A DNA stretch of 64,000 nt from VXNJ01 sp965249595 (GTDB taxonomy: Bacteria; Chloroflexota; UBA11872; VXNJ01). Made by a program: the position numbers and the translations under genes. The stretch is from assembly GCA_965249595.1 (NCBI GenBank), contig OZ252242.1:1178001-1242000 (forward strand), in the 5' to 3' direction. Positions 17,268 through 26,921 of this stretch are shown here, one piece after another; positions within the stretch are counted from its first letter, which is position 1; the number at the start of each line of letters is the position of its first letter. The notes below the pieces were generated by a model. That model was not told where the DNA came from. It did no database searches and saw nothing but the letters and a program-made list of their open reading frames with translations.

Positions 17268-17794
17268 TCCGAGACCGGCATTCGGCTCGCCGAATGGTTC
17301 TTTCCTATGTAAATGCGATCGTTGCCGACGCCGAAGCGGCCGACGCCTGGGCGCAATGGGATCAGGACCTTAACGCGTTGGCTCAGATCGGCGCTGACCG
17401 TGCTCTCGCCGCGGCCATCAGTGCACGCGGCACCGGCGATGACAGGGTTTCGGCTCTGCTCGGCGGGATTTTGGGGGAACGTGGATTGGCCATCAGCGAG
17501 ATTCTCGCGGCCGAGGGCCACTTCGAATTAGTCGGCGCGATTTACGAACGATTCGTGCGTCGGTCGGCCACTGAAGGACCGTTGGACAGGGTTCTGATTA
17601 CCGCCGCCGGGGAACTTACCGACCGGCAAATCGGCGCCATATCCAATCAACTGACCAAGCCAAATCGCCAAGTGGTTATGCAGACCAGGATCGACCCCGA
17701 TCTCATCGGTGGAATCATTGTCCGCATCGGCGATTGGCGCTACGACTTCTCGGTCCGTTCGCGGCTCGAGTCCCTGAGACGATCAATTAACTAA
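17264..17794 (+). CDS. atpH: ATP synthase F1 subunit delta
   Basis: 176-residue OSCP/delta subunit that links the peripheral stalk to the top of F1. An N-terminal helical domain is followed by the conserved C-terminal signature DPDLIGGIIVRIGDWRYDFS. TTG start overlapping atpF by 4 nt. The length is normal. Confidence 0.93.
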   Translation: MIRDRHSARRMVLSYVNAIVADAEAADAWAQWDQDLNALAQIGADRALAAAISARGTGDDRVSALLGGILGERGLAISEILAAEGHFELVGAIYERFVRRSATEGPLDRVLITAAGELTDRQIGAISNQLTKPNRQVVMQTRIDPDLIGGIIVRIGDWRYDFSVRSRLESLRRSIN

Positions 17795-17814
17795 AGCAGG
17801 CATTTTTAGTACCA

Positions 17815-19341
17815 ATGGTGCAATCAAAACAAGATATAGCGGCGCTGCTCCGGCAGCGAATTGCGGACCTAGATCCCTCCACCGACGCCGCCAACGTCGG
17901 CTCGGTGGTAGAAGCTGGCGACGGGATAGCCCGTATTCAGGGGCTCTCCCAGGCGATGGCCGGCGAATTGGTCGAATTCCCAGGCGACGTATTGGGAATG
18001 GCCCTCAACCTGGAGGAGGATTCGGTCGGCGCGGTGCTTTTGGGCCAATTCGAGCATATTCGTGAAGGCGACGAGGTCAAGTCAACCGGTCGCGTCGCCC
18101 AGGTTCCGGTCGGGGAAGCCCTGCTGGGCCGAGTGGTTTCGGCCGTCGGCGAACCGCTTGACGGTCGCGGACCGGTGGAAACCAGCGAATTTGACGTAAT
18201 AGAAAAAGTGGCGCCCGGGGTAACCGCGCGCGCCAATGTCGACACGCCGCTGCAGACCGGAATTCGGGCCATCGATTCGATGATCCCGATCGGGCGCGGT
18301 CAACGCGAATTGATCATCGGCGACCGCCAAATCGGCAAGACCGCGGTGGCCATTGACGCCATCATCAACCAGCGCGACACCGGCGTTAAATGCATCTATG
18401 TCGCAATCGGCCAGAAAGCCGGTCAGGTAGCCCAGGTTCGAGCGGTGCTTGATCAGCACGGCGCGATGGACCACACGGTAATCGTGGCGGCCACGGCATC
18501 CAATCCGGCTGGAATGCAGTTCATCGCCCCATTCGTAGGCTGCACCATCGGCGAGTACTTCCGCGACCGCGGCGAGGACGCCCTGGTGGTCTATGACGAC
18601 CTGACCAAACACGCCTGGGCATATCGCCAGATTTCGCTGCTGCTTCGCCGTCCACCGGGCCGCGAAGCCTACCCCGGCGACATCTTTTACCTGCATTCCA
18701 GGCTGCTTGAACGAGCCGCCCGGATGGGGTCTGACGCCGGCGGCGGATCGCTCACTGCACTGCCGATCATCGAGACCCAAGAGGGTGACCTGACCACATA
18801 CGTTCCCACCAACGTGATATCAATCACCGATGGTCAGATCTACCTCGAGCCCAGTCTCTTCAACGCCGGCAACCGACCGGCAATCAACGCCGGTCTGTCG
18901 GTCTCGCGGGTTGGCGGCGACGCCCAATTGCGCAGCATGCGCACCGTCGCCGATGGATTGAGGCTTTCACTGGCCCAGTACCGCGAAGTGGCGGCCTTTG
19001 CCCAATTCGGATCGGATCTTGATCCGGCCACCCAGCGACAGCTCACCCGCGGACTGCGCTTGCTGGAGATCCTCAAGCAGGATCAGTACCAGCCGCAATC
19101 CGTAGTAGACCAGGTGATCTCGCTGCGCGCTGGCACGTCGGGCCGGGCTGACCCGGTGCCGGTTGAAGACGTTGCCCGATTCATCGATGAACTTCTCATG
19201 CACCTGCGGGCCGGTCAAGCCGATCTGGTAGGCGCAATTACTGAAAGTGGCCGCATCGAAAGCGACCAATTGACCGCATTGGACGCGGCGATTGAAGGAT
19301 TTGCCAGCAGTCACTTTATCCCCAGTGAGTCGGCGGCCTAG
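17815..19341 (+). CDS. atpA: ATP synthase F1 subunit alpha
   Basis: 508-residue non-catalytic nucleotide-binding subunit. Walker A reads GDRQIGKTA (usual GDRQTGKTA). It also shows the alpha-type PGREAYPGDIFYLHSRLLERA stretch (shortened here to the key YPGDIFYLHSRL) and the ATP-synthase signature around PAINAGLSVSRVG. ATG start 20 nt after atpH. With beta it forms the alpha3beta3 hexamer. Confidence 0.97.
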   Translation: MVQSKQDIAALLRQRIADLDPSTDAANVGSVVEAGDGIARIQGLSQAMAGELVEFPGDVLGMALNLEEDSVGAVLLGQFEHIREGDEVKSTGRVAQVPVGEALLGRVVSAVGEPLDGRGPVETSEFDVIEKVAPGVTARANVDTPLQTGIRAIDSMIPIGRGQRELIIGDRQIGKTAVAIDAIINQRDTGVKCIYVAIGQKAGQVAQVRAVLDQHGAMDHTVIVAATASNPAGMQFIAPFVGCTIGEYFRDRGEDALVVYDDLTKHAWAYRQISLLLRRPPGREAYPGDIFYLHSRLLERAARMGSDAGGGSLTALPIIETQEGDLTTYVPTNVISITDGQIYLEPSLFNAGNRPAINAGLSVSRVGGDAQLRSMRTVADGLRLSLAQYREVAAFAQFGSDLDPATQRQLTRGLRLLEILKQDQYQPQSVVDQVISLRAGTSGRADPVPVEDVARFIDELLMHLRAGQADLVGAITESGRIESDQLTALDAAIEGFASSHFIPSESAA

Positions 19342-19350
19342 GCTACTCCA

Positions 19351-20229
19351 ATGGCCTCCTTAAGGGACATCCGTACTCGCATAAACGGAGTTGACGCCAC
19401 TCGGCAGATCACCCGGGCAATGCAGCTGGTGGCCACCTCCAAAATGTTTAAAGCCCAGGAGGCGGTGCGCCAATCACAGCCGTACGCCGATGCGCTGCGG
19501 ACGGTGGTGGCGAACCTGACGGCTACCGATCCCGACCTGGTAGGCGCCCATCCGTTGATGCAGCCACCGGACCGATCGCGGCCGACCGCATTGGTTACTT
19601 TTGCGACCAATCGCGGCTTAGTAGGCGGATTAAACACCAACTTGGCGCGCACCACTCTGGAACACGCGCGGACCCTCCGCAACGAGAATTCCGACGCCGA
19701 AATCGAATCGGTTTGCATTGGCCGGGTGGGGGTTCGAATGCTCGGTGGCGCCATTCCGGTGCACGCTCAATTTACCGAGTTTCCCGACCAACCCGGTTCC
19801 GATGACGTGAGTTCGTTAGCGCGACTGCTCGTGGATGGCTATGCGGATGGCCGATTTGGGGCCATCGAGATGGTTTATCCGCGGTTTGTAAATACCGTTT
19901 CCCAATTCCCGGTGATTGAACGCCTGTTCCCGCTAACCGAGTTACTGGAACACGAATCGAGGCGGAATCTGCAATACATCTACGAGCCTTCGCGGGCGGC
20001 CGTACTTGATTCGCTGCTACCGCGGTTCGTGCAATCGCGGCTGTTGCAAGTGGCCCTCAACGCGGCGGCCAGTGAGCACTCTTCGCGAATGGTGGCGATG
20101 CGCAACGCCACCGAGAACGCCAACGAATTAATCGATGACTTGAAACTTACCTATAACCGTCAACGACAGGGCGCCATAACGTCCGAGATGATTGATATCG
20201 CCTCTGGCGCCAACGCCCAATCAAATTAA
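19351..20229 (+). CDS. atpG: ATP synthase F1 subunit gamma
   Basis: 292-residue central rotor shaft. The N-terminal helix begins RDIRTRINGVDATRQITRAM with the usual TSKM after it, and the C-terminal helix has the conserved ALNAAASEHSSRMVAMRNAT run ending in NRQRQGAIT. The middle Rossmann-like domain is of normal size. ATG start 9 nt after atpA. Confidence 0.95.
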   Translation: MASLRDIRTRINGVDATRQITRAMQLVATSKMFKAQEAVRQSQPYADALRTVVANLTATDPDLVGAHPLMQPPDRSRPTALVTFATNRGLVGGLNTNLARTTLEHARTLRNENSDAEIESVCIGRVGVRMLGGAIPVHAQFTEFPDQPGSDDVSSLARLLVDGYADGRFGAIEMVYPRFVNTVSQFPVIERLFPLTELLEHESRRNLQYIYEPSRAAVLDSLLPRFVQSRLLQVALNAAASEHSSRMVAMRNATENANELIDDLKLTYNRQRQGAITSEMIDIASGANAQSN

Positions 20230-20270
20230 ATCCAAACAACCCTCAACCAATTTCAAATTAAAGGAAAAAG

Positions 20271-21671
20271 ATGGCAACTGGAACGATCGCTCAGATCATC
20301 GGTGCCGTAGTCGACGTCGAATTTGACCCCCAGTTGATGCCGGGCATCTACAGTGCATTGACGGTCGACACTGGCGACGGTGCCCAGGTGGTCATGGAAG
20401 TCCAGCAGCACGTTGGCAATAGCTGGGTCCGATGCATCTCGATGAGCCCGACCGAGGGATTGCGCCGAGGCCTGCCGGTGGAAGACAGCGGTGCGCCGAT
20501 TTCGGTGCCCGTTGGCCCGGCCACGCTGGGGAGGGTTTTCGACGTGATCGGCCAGCCGATCGACGAACAGGGGCCGGTAACTTCAGATCATTACTACCCG
20601 ATCCACCGAACAGCCCCGCAGGTCGCCGATCAGGCGACGTCGACCGAGTTGTTCGCGACCGGCATGAAGGTTATCGATTTGATCGCGCCCTTTACGCGCG
20701 GCGGCAAGACCGGCATTTTTGGCGGCGCTGGCGTTGGCAAGACCGTCACCATCATGGAATTGATCAACAACGTAGCCAAGGAATACGGTGGCTACTCGGT
20801 GTTTTGCGGAGTCGGTGAACGGACCCGCGAAGGCACCCAGCTGATCGGCGAAATGCAGGAATCTGGGGTTATGGCCAACACCGTGATGGTGTTCGGGCAA
20901 ATGAATGAATCACCGGGCGCCCGCCTGCGGGTGGCCCTGGCCGGCCTGTCGATGGCCGAATATTTCCGCGACGAGGAAAACCAGGATCTACTCCTGTTCA
21001 TCGACAACATATTCCGTTTTTCGATGGCCGGGTCAGAAGTTTCGGCGCTGCTTGGCCGAATGCCTTCGGCGGTCGGTTACCAACCGACGCTGGGCTCGGA
21101 GATGGGCCAGTTGCAGGAGCGCATCACATCCACAAATCGCGGCTCGATTACCTCTTTGCAGGCCATCTACGTGCCGGCTGACGATTACACCGACCCGGCG
21201 CCGGTCACGACGTTCTCTCACCTTGATGCCACGATCCGGTTGGAGCGCTCGATCGTTGACCGCGGTATCTACCCGGCGGTAGATCCGCTTACATCAACTT
21301 CGCGCATCCTCGACCCCAACATCGTTGGCGAGGATCACTATCGGGTCGCCCGCGGTGTCCAGCAGGTGCTCCAGCGCTACAAGGACCTGCAGGACATCAT
21401 CGCCATCCTGGGTATCGACGAGCTTTCCGAAGAAGACCGCTTGGTTGTGGGGCGGGCACGCCGCATCGAGCGATTCCTGTCGCAACCGATGAACGTAGCC
21501 GAGGTGTTCACCGGTCTCGAAGGGCGCACGATCCCGATTGAAGAGACGGTGCGCGGTTTTGATCAGATTCTCAGTGGTGAGCACGATGCTCTTCCGGAGC
21601 AGGCCTTCTATATGGTTGGCACCATTGCTGAGGCGGTTGCCAAAGCCGAGCAAATGGCGATGATTACCTAG
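20271..21671 (+). CDS. atpD: ATP synthase F1 subunit beta
   Basis: 466-residue catalytic subunit. Walker A GGAGVGKTVTIMELI, the catalytic Glu in GVGERTREG, Walker B LLLFIDNIFRF and the DELSEED-like motif DELSEEDRLVV are all present. ATG start preceded by AAAGGAAAAAG. It follows atpG by 41 nt. Confidence 0.98.
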   Translation: MATGTIAQIIGAVVDVEFDPQLMPGIYSALTVDTGDGAQVVMEVQQHVGNSWVRCISMSPTEGLRRGLPVEDSGAPISVPVGPATLGRVFDVIGQPIDEQGPVTSDHYYPIHRTAPQVADQATSTELFATGMKVIDLIAPFTRGGKTGIFGGAGVGKTVTIMELINNVAKEYGGYSVFCGVGERTREGTQLIGEMQESGVMANTVMVFGQMNESPGARLRVALAGLSMAEYFRDEENQDLLLFIDNIFRFSMAGSEVSALLGRMPSAVGYQPTLGSEMGQLQERITSTNRGSITSLQAIYVPADDYTDPAPVTTFSHLDATIRLERSIVDRGIYPAVDPLTSTSRILDPNIVGEDHYRVARGVQQVLQRYKDLQDIIAILGIDELSEEDRLVVGRARRIERFLSQPMNVAEVFTGLEGRTIPIEETVRGFDQILSGEHDALPEQAFYMVGTIAEAVAKAEQMAMIT

Positions 21672-21714
21672 GCCGCCGTCACCGGTGGACCGCAAATTAG
21701 AGAAGTAATGTGGA

Positions 21715-22131
21715 ATGAGTGACGCCAGACTGACCATTGAACTGATTACGCCAGAAAAAAGCGTGGTCGAGGAGACCGGTATTGAATTGCTGGTTGCGCC
21801 AAGCGTCGATGGGCAGGTGGCAATCTTGCCAAGTCACTCCCCGCTGTTGACCGAGCTTGAGCCCGGCGTTGTTTACACCCGTCGCGGCGGGCAGGAGGAA
21901 GTTCTGGCGGTAAGCGGCGGATTTCTACAGGTTCAAGATAATCGCGTTGTAATCTTGGCCGATACATCTGAGCGATCCAGTGAAGTCGACCGTGCTCGCG
22001 CCGAAAGCGCGCGCGTAGAAGCTGAGCGCCAAATCCATGAAGCAGTTGATCTTGATGCGATGCTGCTAGCGCGCGTTCGCTTGATGCGGGCGCTTTCGCG
22101 CTTGCGGGCCGTCGAACGGGGATCTGCTTAA
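21715..22131 (+). CDS. atpC: ATP synthase F1 subunit epsilon
   Basis: 138 residues: an N-terminal beta-sandwich (about 1-85, with GQVAILPSHSPLL and GGFLQVQDNRVVILAD) and a C-terminal two-helix domain that can inhibit rotation. ATG start 43 nt after atpD. It is the last ATP synthase gene; murA follows 30 nt later on the same strand. Confidence 0.94.
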   Translation: MSDARLTIELITPEKSVVEETGIELLVAPSVDGQVAILPSHSPLLTELEPGVVYTRRGGQEEVLAVSGGFLQVQDNRVVILADTSERSSEVDRARAESARVEAERQIHEAVDLDAMLLARVRLMRALSRLRAVERGSA

Positions 22132-22161
22132 TCGGCAACATCAATTAGGGCGGGGCTAGCG

Positions 22162-23466
22162 GTGGCGGCAATGAGCCTGCGAACGACGCAGCAACCACTG
22201 CTGAGTCAATACGCAATAAACGGTGGCGATAACCGCCTGCACGGCGTATTCCGGGTGCCCGGGGCCAAGAACGCTATATTGCCGATGATGGCGGCCACGC
22301 TGCTGACCGAAGAGACCTGTCACCTAACCAATGTTCCGGCGATAACCGACGTCGAATCCATGATTGCCCTGCTGCGACAACTTGGCGCCCAAGTCGAGTA
22401 CGATCGCAGCCACAAGCGGTTGACGATAACCGCCGCCAATATCAGTTCGCTCGAGCCTGACCCCGATTTGGTGGCCGAAATGCGAGCCTCCTTCTTAGTA
22501 ACCGGGCCGCTACTGGCGCGCTTTGGACGGGTTACCGTAATTACCCCTGGCGGGTGTGAAATTGGCAGCCGGCCGGTCAATGTCGACGTCGACGGGCTTA
22601 TTCGCATGGGCGCTACCGTCGAGCAATCGGAGGTCGGTTACGACATGGCCGCCGGCACCCTGCGGGCCGAGCGGTTGTACCTGAATTACCCATCCCATAC
22701 CGGCACTGAGAACCTGGTCATGGCGGCGACCCTGGCCGACGGCGTCACCACCATCGTCAACGCGTCGCGGGAGCCCGAAGTTCTCCATCTCTGCGGATTC
22801 TTGCGAGCGATGGGGGCCGACGTCCGCGGCGTTGGAACCAGCGTAATCCGGGTCCACGGGCGCCGCCGTCTGTTCGGCGCTGGATATCGGGCGATGCCCG
22901 ACCGCCAAGTTGCCGGCACGATCGCCATCGCCACCGCCGTTTGCGGGGGCGAAGTCGTTCTTGACGACATAGTCCGCGATGACCTCGAACCGGTACTGCT
23001 CAAGCTGGAAGAGGCGGGCGTTGATGTGTACCACGAAGGCGACTCGGTCGCCATTGTCTCCAATCGCCAGCTGCAGGCACTGGAGCTGCAGAGCATGCCA
23101 CACCCGGGGTTTCCCACCGACAAGCAGGCCGAAATGGGAGCGCTGCTCACCCAGGCCAATGGACGCAGCGTGATTTCGGAGCGGGTGTTTGAGAATCGAT
23201 TCGGATATTTCGAAGGCCTCAAAATGTTGGGCGCCCGCATTGAACAAGAGGGTACCTACGCGGTGATTGAAGGTCCACAGATCCTGCACGGCGCCGAAGT
23301 CCCGCTGGCGCGCGATTTGCGGGCCGGTGCGGCTTTAACGATTGCCGCCCTGGCCGCCCGCGGGCGAACGGTCCTCAGCGATGTGGAATTTATCCGTCGC
23401 GGGTATGAAGACTTGGCTGGCGACCTTGCCAATTTGGGTGCCGATATCCGGTTGGTTGCGCGATGA
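22162..23466 (+). CDS. murA: UDP-N-acetylglucosamine 1-carboxyvinyltransferase
   Basis: 434-residue enzyme transferring enolpyruvate from PEP to UDP-GlcNAc, the first committed step of peptidoglycan synthesis. Substrate motif GAKNAILPMMAA and active-site loop GGCEIGSRPV with Cys132, the fosfomycin-reactive cysteine, are intact. The length is typical (about 420-430). GTG start. It overlaps mreB by 4 nt (ATGA), and the placement behind atpC suggests co-transcription with the ATP synthase genes. Confidence 0.96.
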   Translation: MAAMSLRTTQQPLLSQYAINGGDNRLHGVFRVPGAKNAILPMMAATLLTEETCHLTNVPAITDVESMIALLRQLGAQVEYDRSHKRLTITAANISSLEPDPDLVAEMRASFLVTGPLLARFGRVTVITPGGCEIGSRPVNVDVDGLIRMGATVEQSEVGYDMAAGTLRAERLYLNYPSHTGTENLVMAATLADGVTTIVNASREPEVLHLCGFLRAMGADVRGVGTSVIRVHGRRRLFGAGYRAMPDRQVAGTIAIATAVCGGEVVLDDIVRDDLEPVLLKLEEAGVDVYHEGDSVAIVSNRQLQALELQSMPHPGFPTDKQAEMGALLTQANGRSVISERVFENRFGYFEGLKMLGARIEQEGTYAVIEGPQILHGAEVPLARDLRAGAALTIAALAARGRTVLSDVEFIRRGYEDLAGDLANLGADIRLVAR

Positions 23467-24470
23467 TCGCGCCACGCAAGCTAGGCATTGACCTGGGGAC
23501 CGTCAACGTGGTGGTCTTTGTACATGGACGTGGCGTTGTTTTGCGTGAGCCATCGGTAGTGGCCGTAGCGCGTCCCGGTCGACAGATCGTGGCCGTCGGT
23601 TCGAACGCTTATGAAATGATCGGGCGCACGCCGGACAAGATCGAAATTTCAAACCCGCTGCGGGATGGCGTTATCGCCGACTATCTGGTGACCGAAGCGA
23701 TGCTAGGTCACTTTATTTCGCGGGCCTGCGGTCGGCTGCGGGTATTGCAGCCGGATGTGATCATTTCGATTCCAGCTGATGCCACCGGGGTTGAGCGGCG
23801 GGCCGTGCGCGATGCCGCTTCGGCGGCCGGTTGTCGCTCGACGATATTGATCCCGGAGGCCTTGGCCGCCGCTCTCGGCGCCCGCCTGCCGGTGCAAGAG
23901 CCCATCGGCAGCATGATCGTAAACGTCGGCGGGGGAACGGCCGAGATCGCGATCCTCTCGCTCTCGGGAATCGTTGCGTCTCGTTCGCTGCGGGTGGCGT
24001 CCAACGCCTTCGACGACGCCATCGTTTCCTACCTACGGCGTAACTTCAATTTCCTTATTGGCTCCCGCACCGCAGAGGAACTCAAGATCTCGATCGGCTC
24101 GGCGACCCCGCCAATTGAAAGCGATTTAGTGGAAATCAAGGGTCTCGATATGGAAACTGGATTACCCAGTTCCATACATGTGCAGCCGCAACATATCTAC
24201 GAGGCATTGAACCCACCTCTAAGTGAGCTGATCCGGGGAATCAAGTCGGTCCTGGAGCAATCCCCGCCGGAAATCGCCGGCGACATATTCGACAACGGGA
24301 TCGTGTTGTCTGGCGGCGGCTGCCTGCTCGCCAACCTGGACGTGCTCATCTCCAGCGAAACTCAGGTCCCTTGTTTTCGCGCCGAGCAACCGCTCCTGTG
24401 CGTGGCCTTAGGCACCGGGATTGCTCTGGAACACTACGATTGGATTTCTCAGTTTTCCCAGTTCAATTGA
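23463..24470 (+). CDS. mreB: Rod-shape actin homologue MreB
   Basis: 335-residue bacterial actin that guides lateral wall synthesis. It has the phosphate-1 motif LGIDLGTVNVVVF, the connecting region around VNVGGGTAEIAIL (phosphate 2) and the adenosine motif IVLSGGGCLLANL. The length matches MreB/Mbl. MreC, MreD and RodA are not adjacent, so this may be a lone mreB. The start overlaps murA, coupling precursor synthesis and wall-guidance genes. Confidence 0.93.
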   Translation: MIAPRKLGIDLGTVNVVVFVHGRGVVLREPSVVAVARPGRQIVAVGSNAYEMIGRTPDKIEISNPLRDGVIADYLVTEAMLGHFISRACGRLRVLQPDVIISIPADATGVERRAVRDAASAAGCRSTILIPEALAAALGARLPVQEPIGSMIVNVGGGTAEIAILSLSGIVASRSLRVASNAFDDAIVSYLRRNFNFLIGSRTAEELKISIGSATPPIESDLVEIKGLDMETGLPSSIHVQPQHIYEALNPPLSELIRGIKSVLEQSPPEIAGDIFDNGIVLSGGGCLLANLDVLISSETQVPCFRAEQPLLCVALGTGIALEHYDWISQFSQFN

Positions 24471-24494
24471 CGGCAATCCCAGAAAGATGGTCCC

Positions 24495-25466
24495 TTGAAT
24501 TACGACTTTTTTCAGACCTACCCGATGCCGGAAGAAGATATCGATATCCTGCGCGAGGTCGGCCAGGTACGCCTTCTTCACACCAATGACGTCGATGTCT
24601 TAATTCGTGAGGCGCGCAACGCCGATGTGATCGTTTGCGGGACCGAGCCGATAACCGCCGAAGTGATCGCCGCCGCCAGCAACCTGGTTGCGATCGACCG
24701 TTTTGGCGCCGGCTACGACAACATCGACGTGGCAGCCGCCACGGCTCGCAATATCCCGATTTTTTATTCGCCCAAAGTGAACGCCCAGACGGTAGCCGAG
24801 CACACCGTTGGACTGATGCTGGCAACCGCCTACAACATCACCCGCGGCGACCGGTCGGTGCGGGTAGAGAGCCTGGCGATGCGGCCGATATTGCGCGGGC
24901 GCGAGCTTGCCGGAAAAACGCTGGGCGTGGTCGGATTCGGGGAGATCGGGGTTAAAGTTGCCCGCATCTGCCAGCTCGGGTTCGGCATGGAATTGCTCGT
25001 AAATACCAAGAATCCTGATCCGGCCCGATTCGACGCAGCCGGTTTACGCGGCCGTTTTGTCACATTGCCCGATCTGATGGCCAATTCCGATGTCGTCACC
25101 CTGCATGTGCCTATCGTCGATGACACGGCCGGCATGATTTCCAGGTCGTTGATTGAGTCGATGAAACCGAGCGCATATTTGGTCAATACCGCCCGCGGGG
25201 CCCTCGTCGATGAGCAGGCCCTAATCGATGCCCTCACGAGCGAGGCGATAGCCGGGGTCGGGTTGGACGTCTACGCGTTCGAACCGCCGGCCCTTGACAA
25301 CCCTCTGCTGTCCCTTGAGACAGCGGCGCTCACCCCCCATATCGCCTCGAACACGTACGAAGCGTTTCACCGTATCGGTGCGCTGTGCCACTCGTCCACG
25401 GTTGAATTCCTAAAAGGCGGCCGGCCGGCCGCGGTCGTAAACCCGGAGGTTTACGACCGGCTGTAG
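24495..25466 (+). CDS. D-2-hydroxyacid dehydrogenase (SerA-like)
   Basis: 323-residue NAD-dependent dehydrogenase of the D-isomer family. The NAD-binding fold shows GVVGFGEIG. The catalytic triad is Arg in NTARGALVD, Glu in VYAFEPP and His in LTPHIAS. There is no ACT or ASB regulatory domain, so it is either a short phosphoglycerate dehydrogenase or a glyoxylate/hydroxypyruvate-type enzyme. TTG start, 24 nt after mreB. The substrate is uncertain. Confidence 0.88.
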   Translation: MNYDFFQTYPMPEEDIDILREVGQVRLLHTNDVDVLIREARNADVIVCGTEPITAEVIAAASNLVAIDRFGAGYDNIDVAAATARNIPIFYSPKVNAQTVAEHTVGLMLATAYNITRGDRSVRVESLAMRPILRGRELAGKTLGVVGFGEIGVKVARICQLGFGMELLVNTKNPDPARFDAAGLRGRFVTLPDLMANSDVVTLHVPIVDDTAGMISRSLIESMKPSAYLVNTARGALVDEQALIDALTSEAIAGVGLDVYAFEPPALDNPLLSLETAALTPHIASNTYEAFHRIGALCHSSTVEFLKGGRPAAVVNPEVYDRL

Positions 25467-25484
25467 CAGATTCGGCGGCCGAGC

Positions 25485-26660
25485 TTGTCCAGCAATCGAG
25501 ATCCGGCAATGTTAGGTCCGTTGGCTGTGGCAGTTATCGAATATTTGGCCGACGCCAACAGCCGGCTGACCCTCGCCTGCGCCGGCGCCGGGTCGTCGGC
25601 GATAGCGTCGCTGGCCAGCTGCCCCGGTGCCTCGAAGGTATTGGTCGAGGGCCGGCTGGCATATTCCCGGGCGGCGGTGGAGCAGGCCAGCAACTCCGCT
25701 GTCGAAGCGGAGTTTTGCAGTCCAGCGATGTCGTTGGACCTGGCGCACCTGGCTCTGCGTCGAGCTCGCGAGTATGAACCGGATGCCGGCTTGCAACTGA
25801 CCGCCGTTGCCGCCAGCGGGGCGCTGGCCACCAGTCGCGCTCGGCGTGGTCGCGACCGCGCCTACATTGCGGCTGTGGCGGTCGGCCGAACCGACGTGTA
25901 TTCGCTCGAATTGGCCAATTGGCCGGGCCAACGGGCGGCCCAGGAACTACTCACCGGGGCAGCATTGCTCCTAGCTGCCGTCCCGGAACGGGACCGGCCC
26001 GCCGACCTGCCCTTGCCCGAAGGACTCGTGGAAACTCTCATGCGAGTGGACATAGCGCCGAGTTATTGGCCGCAGAGGGTTCTTCGCAGCGTCATTCCAT
26101 TCGCCTTGTTCGATCAAGCCGGCGCCTGGTCGGCGCCGCCGCCGGCGCCGCGGGCCCTGCTCGCCGGATCATTTAATCCGCTCCACGACGGACACCGTCG
26201 CCTGGCCGAGGCGGCTGAATCGCACCTGGGCGTTGCAGTGGCTTTTGAGCTGTCGATGGCCAACGTCGAGAAACCGGAATTGCAGTCTGATGTGGTGGTC
26301 GATCGCGTCGAAAGTATGGCGGCGCGGCGAACGGTAACGGTAGACATGGCGGCTACGTTCGCGCAAAAAGCGGCCCTTTTTCCGGGTGCGGTTTTCGTAG
26401 TTGGCGCCGATACCGCAGAAAGAATCGTTGACCCACGGTTCTACGGCGGCAGCCGGTCGACCATGCACACGGCGCTCTCATCCATCGCCGATTGCGGATG
26501 CAGTTTTTTGGTGGCCGGGCGGGCCCTTCGGCGAGGCTATGTGACGATGGCCGATCTGGATCTTGCGGCCGCACCTCAGCTGTTTTCGATGCTGGAGGAA
26601 AGTGCCTTCCGCCTGGATGTGTCCTCAACGTCCATACGCCGGCAGGGTGGTTTGGAATGA
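25485..26660 (+). CDS. CinA-like domain fused to NadD-like nucleotidyltransferase
   Basis: 391 residues. The N-terminal half (about 1-165) resembles the CinA C-terminal amidohydrolase fold (LACAGAGSSAIASLASCPGAS...LAYSRAAV), but the ESCTGG nucleophile motif is replaced by AGAGSS. The C-terminal part (about 220-391) is a nucleotidyltransferase of the NadD/CoaD type with intact LLAGSFNPLHDGH (HxGH) and SSTSIRR motifs. The combination is known from other lineages including eukaryotes (from memory) but is poorly characterised; an NMN/NaMN-related role is plausible. TTG 25485 or ATG 25509 are candidate starts. Confidence 0.78.
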   Translation: MSSNRDPAMLGPLAVAVIEYLADANSRLTLACAGAGSSAIASLASCPGASKVLVEGRLAYSRAAVEQASNSAVEAEFCSPAMSLDLAHLALRRAREYEPDAGLQLTAVAASGALATSRARRGRDRAYIAAVAVGRTDVYSLELANWPGQRAAQELLTGAALLLAAVPERDRPADLPLPEGLVETLMRVDIAPSYWPQRVLRSVIPFALFDQAGAWSAPPPAPRALLAGSFNPLHDGHRRLAEAAESHLGVAVAFELSMANVEKPELQSDVVVDRVESMAARRTVTVDMAATFAQKAALFPGAVFVVGADTAERIVDPRFYGGSRSTMHTALSSIADCGCSFLVAGRALRRGYVTMADLDLAAAPQLFSMLEESAFRLDVSSTSIRRQGGLE

Positions 26661-26921
26661 ACTTTGGTCGGCCGCGGGGTCCATCCGAATGCCTAGCCCG
26701 CATTTTGCACCAGCATGCCCGTTCGACCCCAATTCGGGCTGATTGGGCGTGATCGGACCTGATTTGCGGTGGGAGCCGTCCATTTCCGACTAAATTGCGA
26801 CCGTTATCGGTGCCAGACCCTCCCGCAACAGCGCATCCGACTCATTTGCGGCGCAAACTGCCTGCATTGGACCCGGCGCGGCCGGGACCCTGGCCGTCAG
26901 GCTATCCGGGAGCGCCGGGTA
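26661..26921. other. Intergenic/IS flank without a gene
   Basis: 261 bases between the nucleotidyltransferase fusion and the stop codon of the first IS1380 transposase remnant. A sequence near 26676-26690 (GGGGTCCATCCGAA) loosely resembles the IS inverted repeat found at 28097, with two indels. It may be the decayed outer end of the first element. Nothing else is recognised. Confidence 0.35.
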
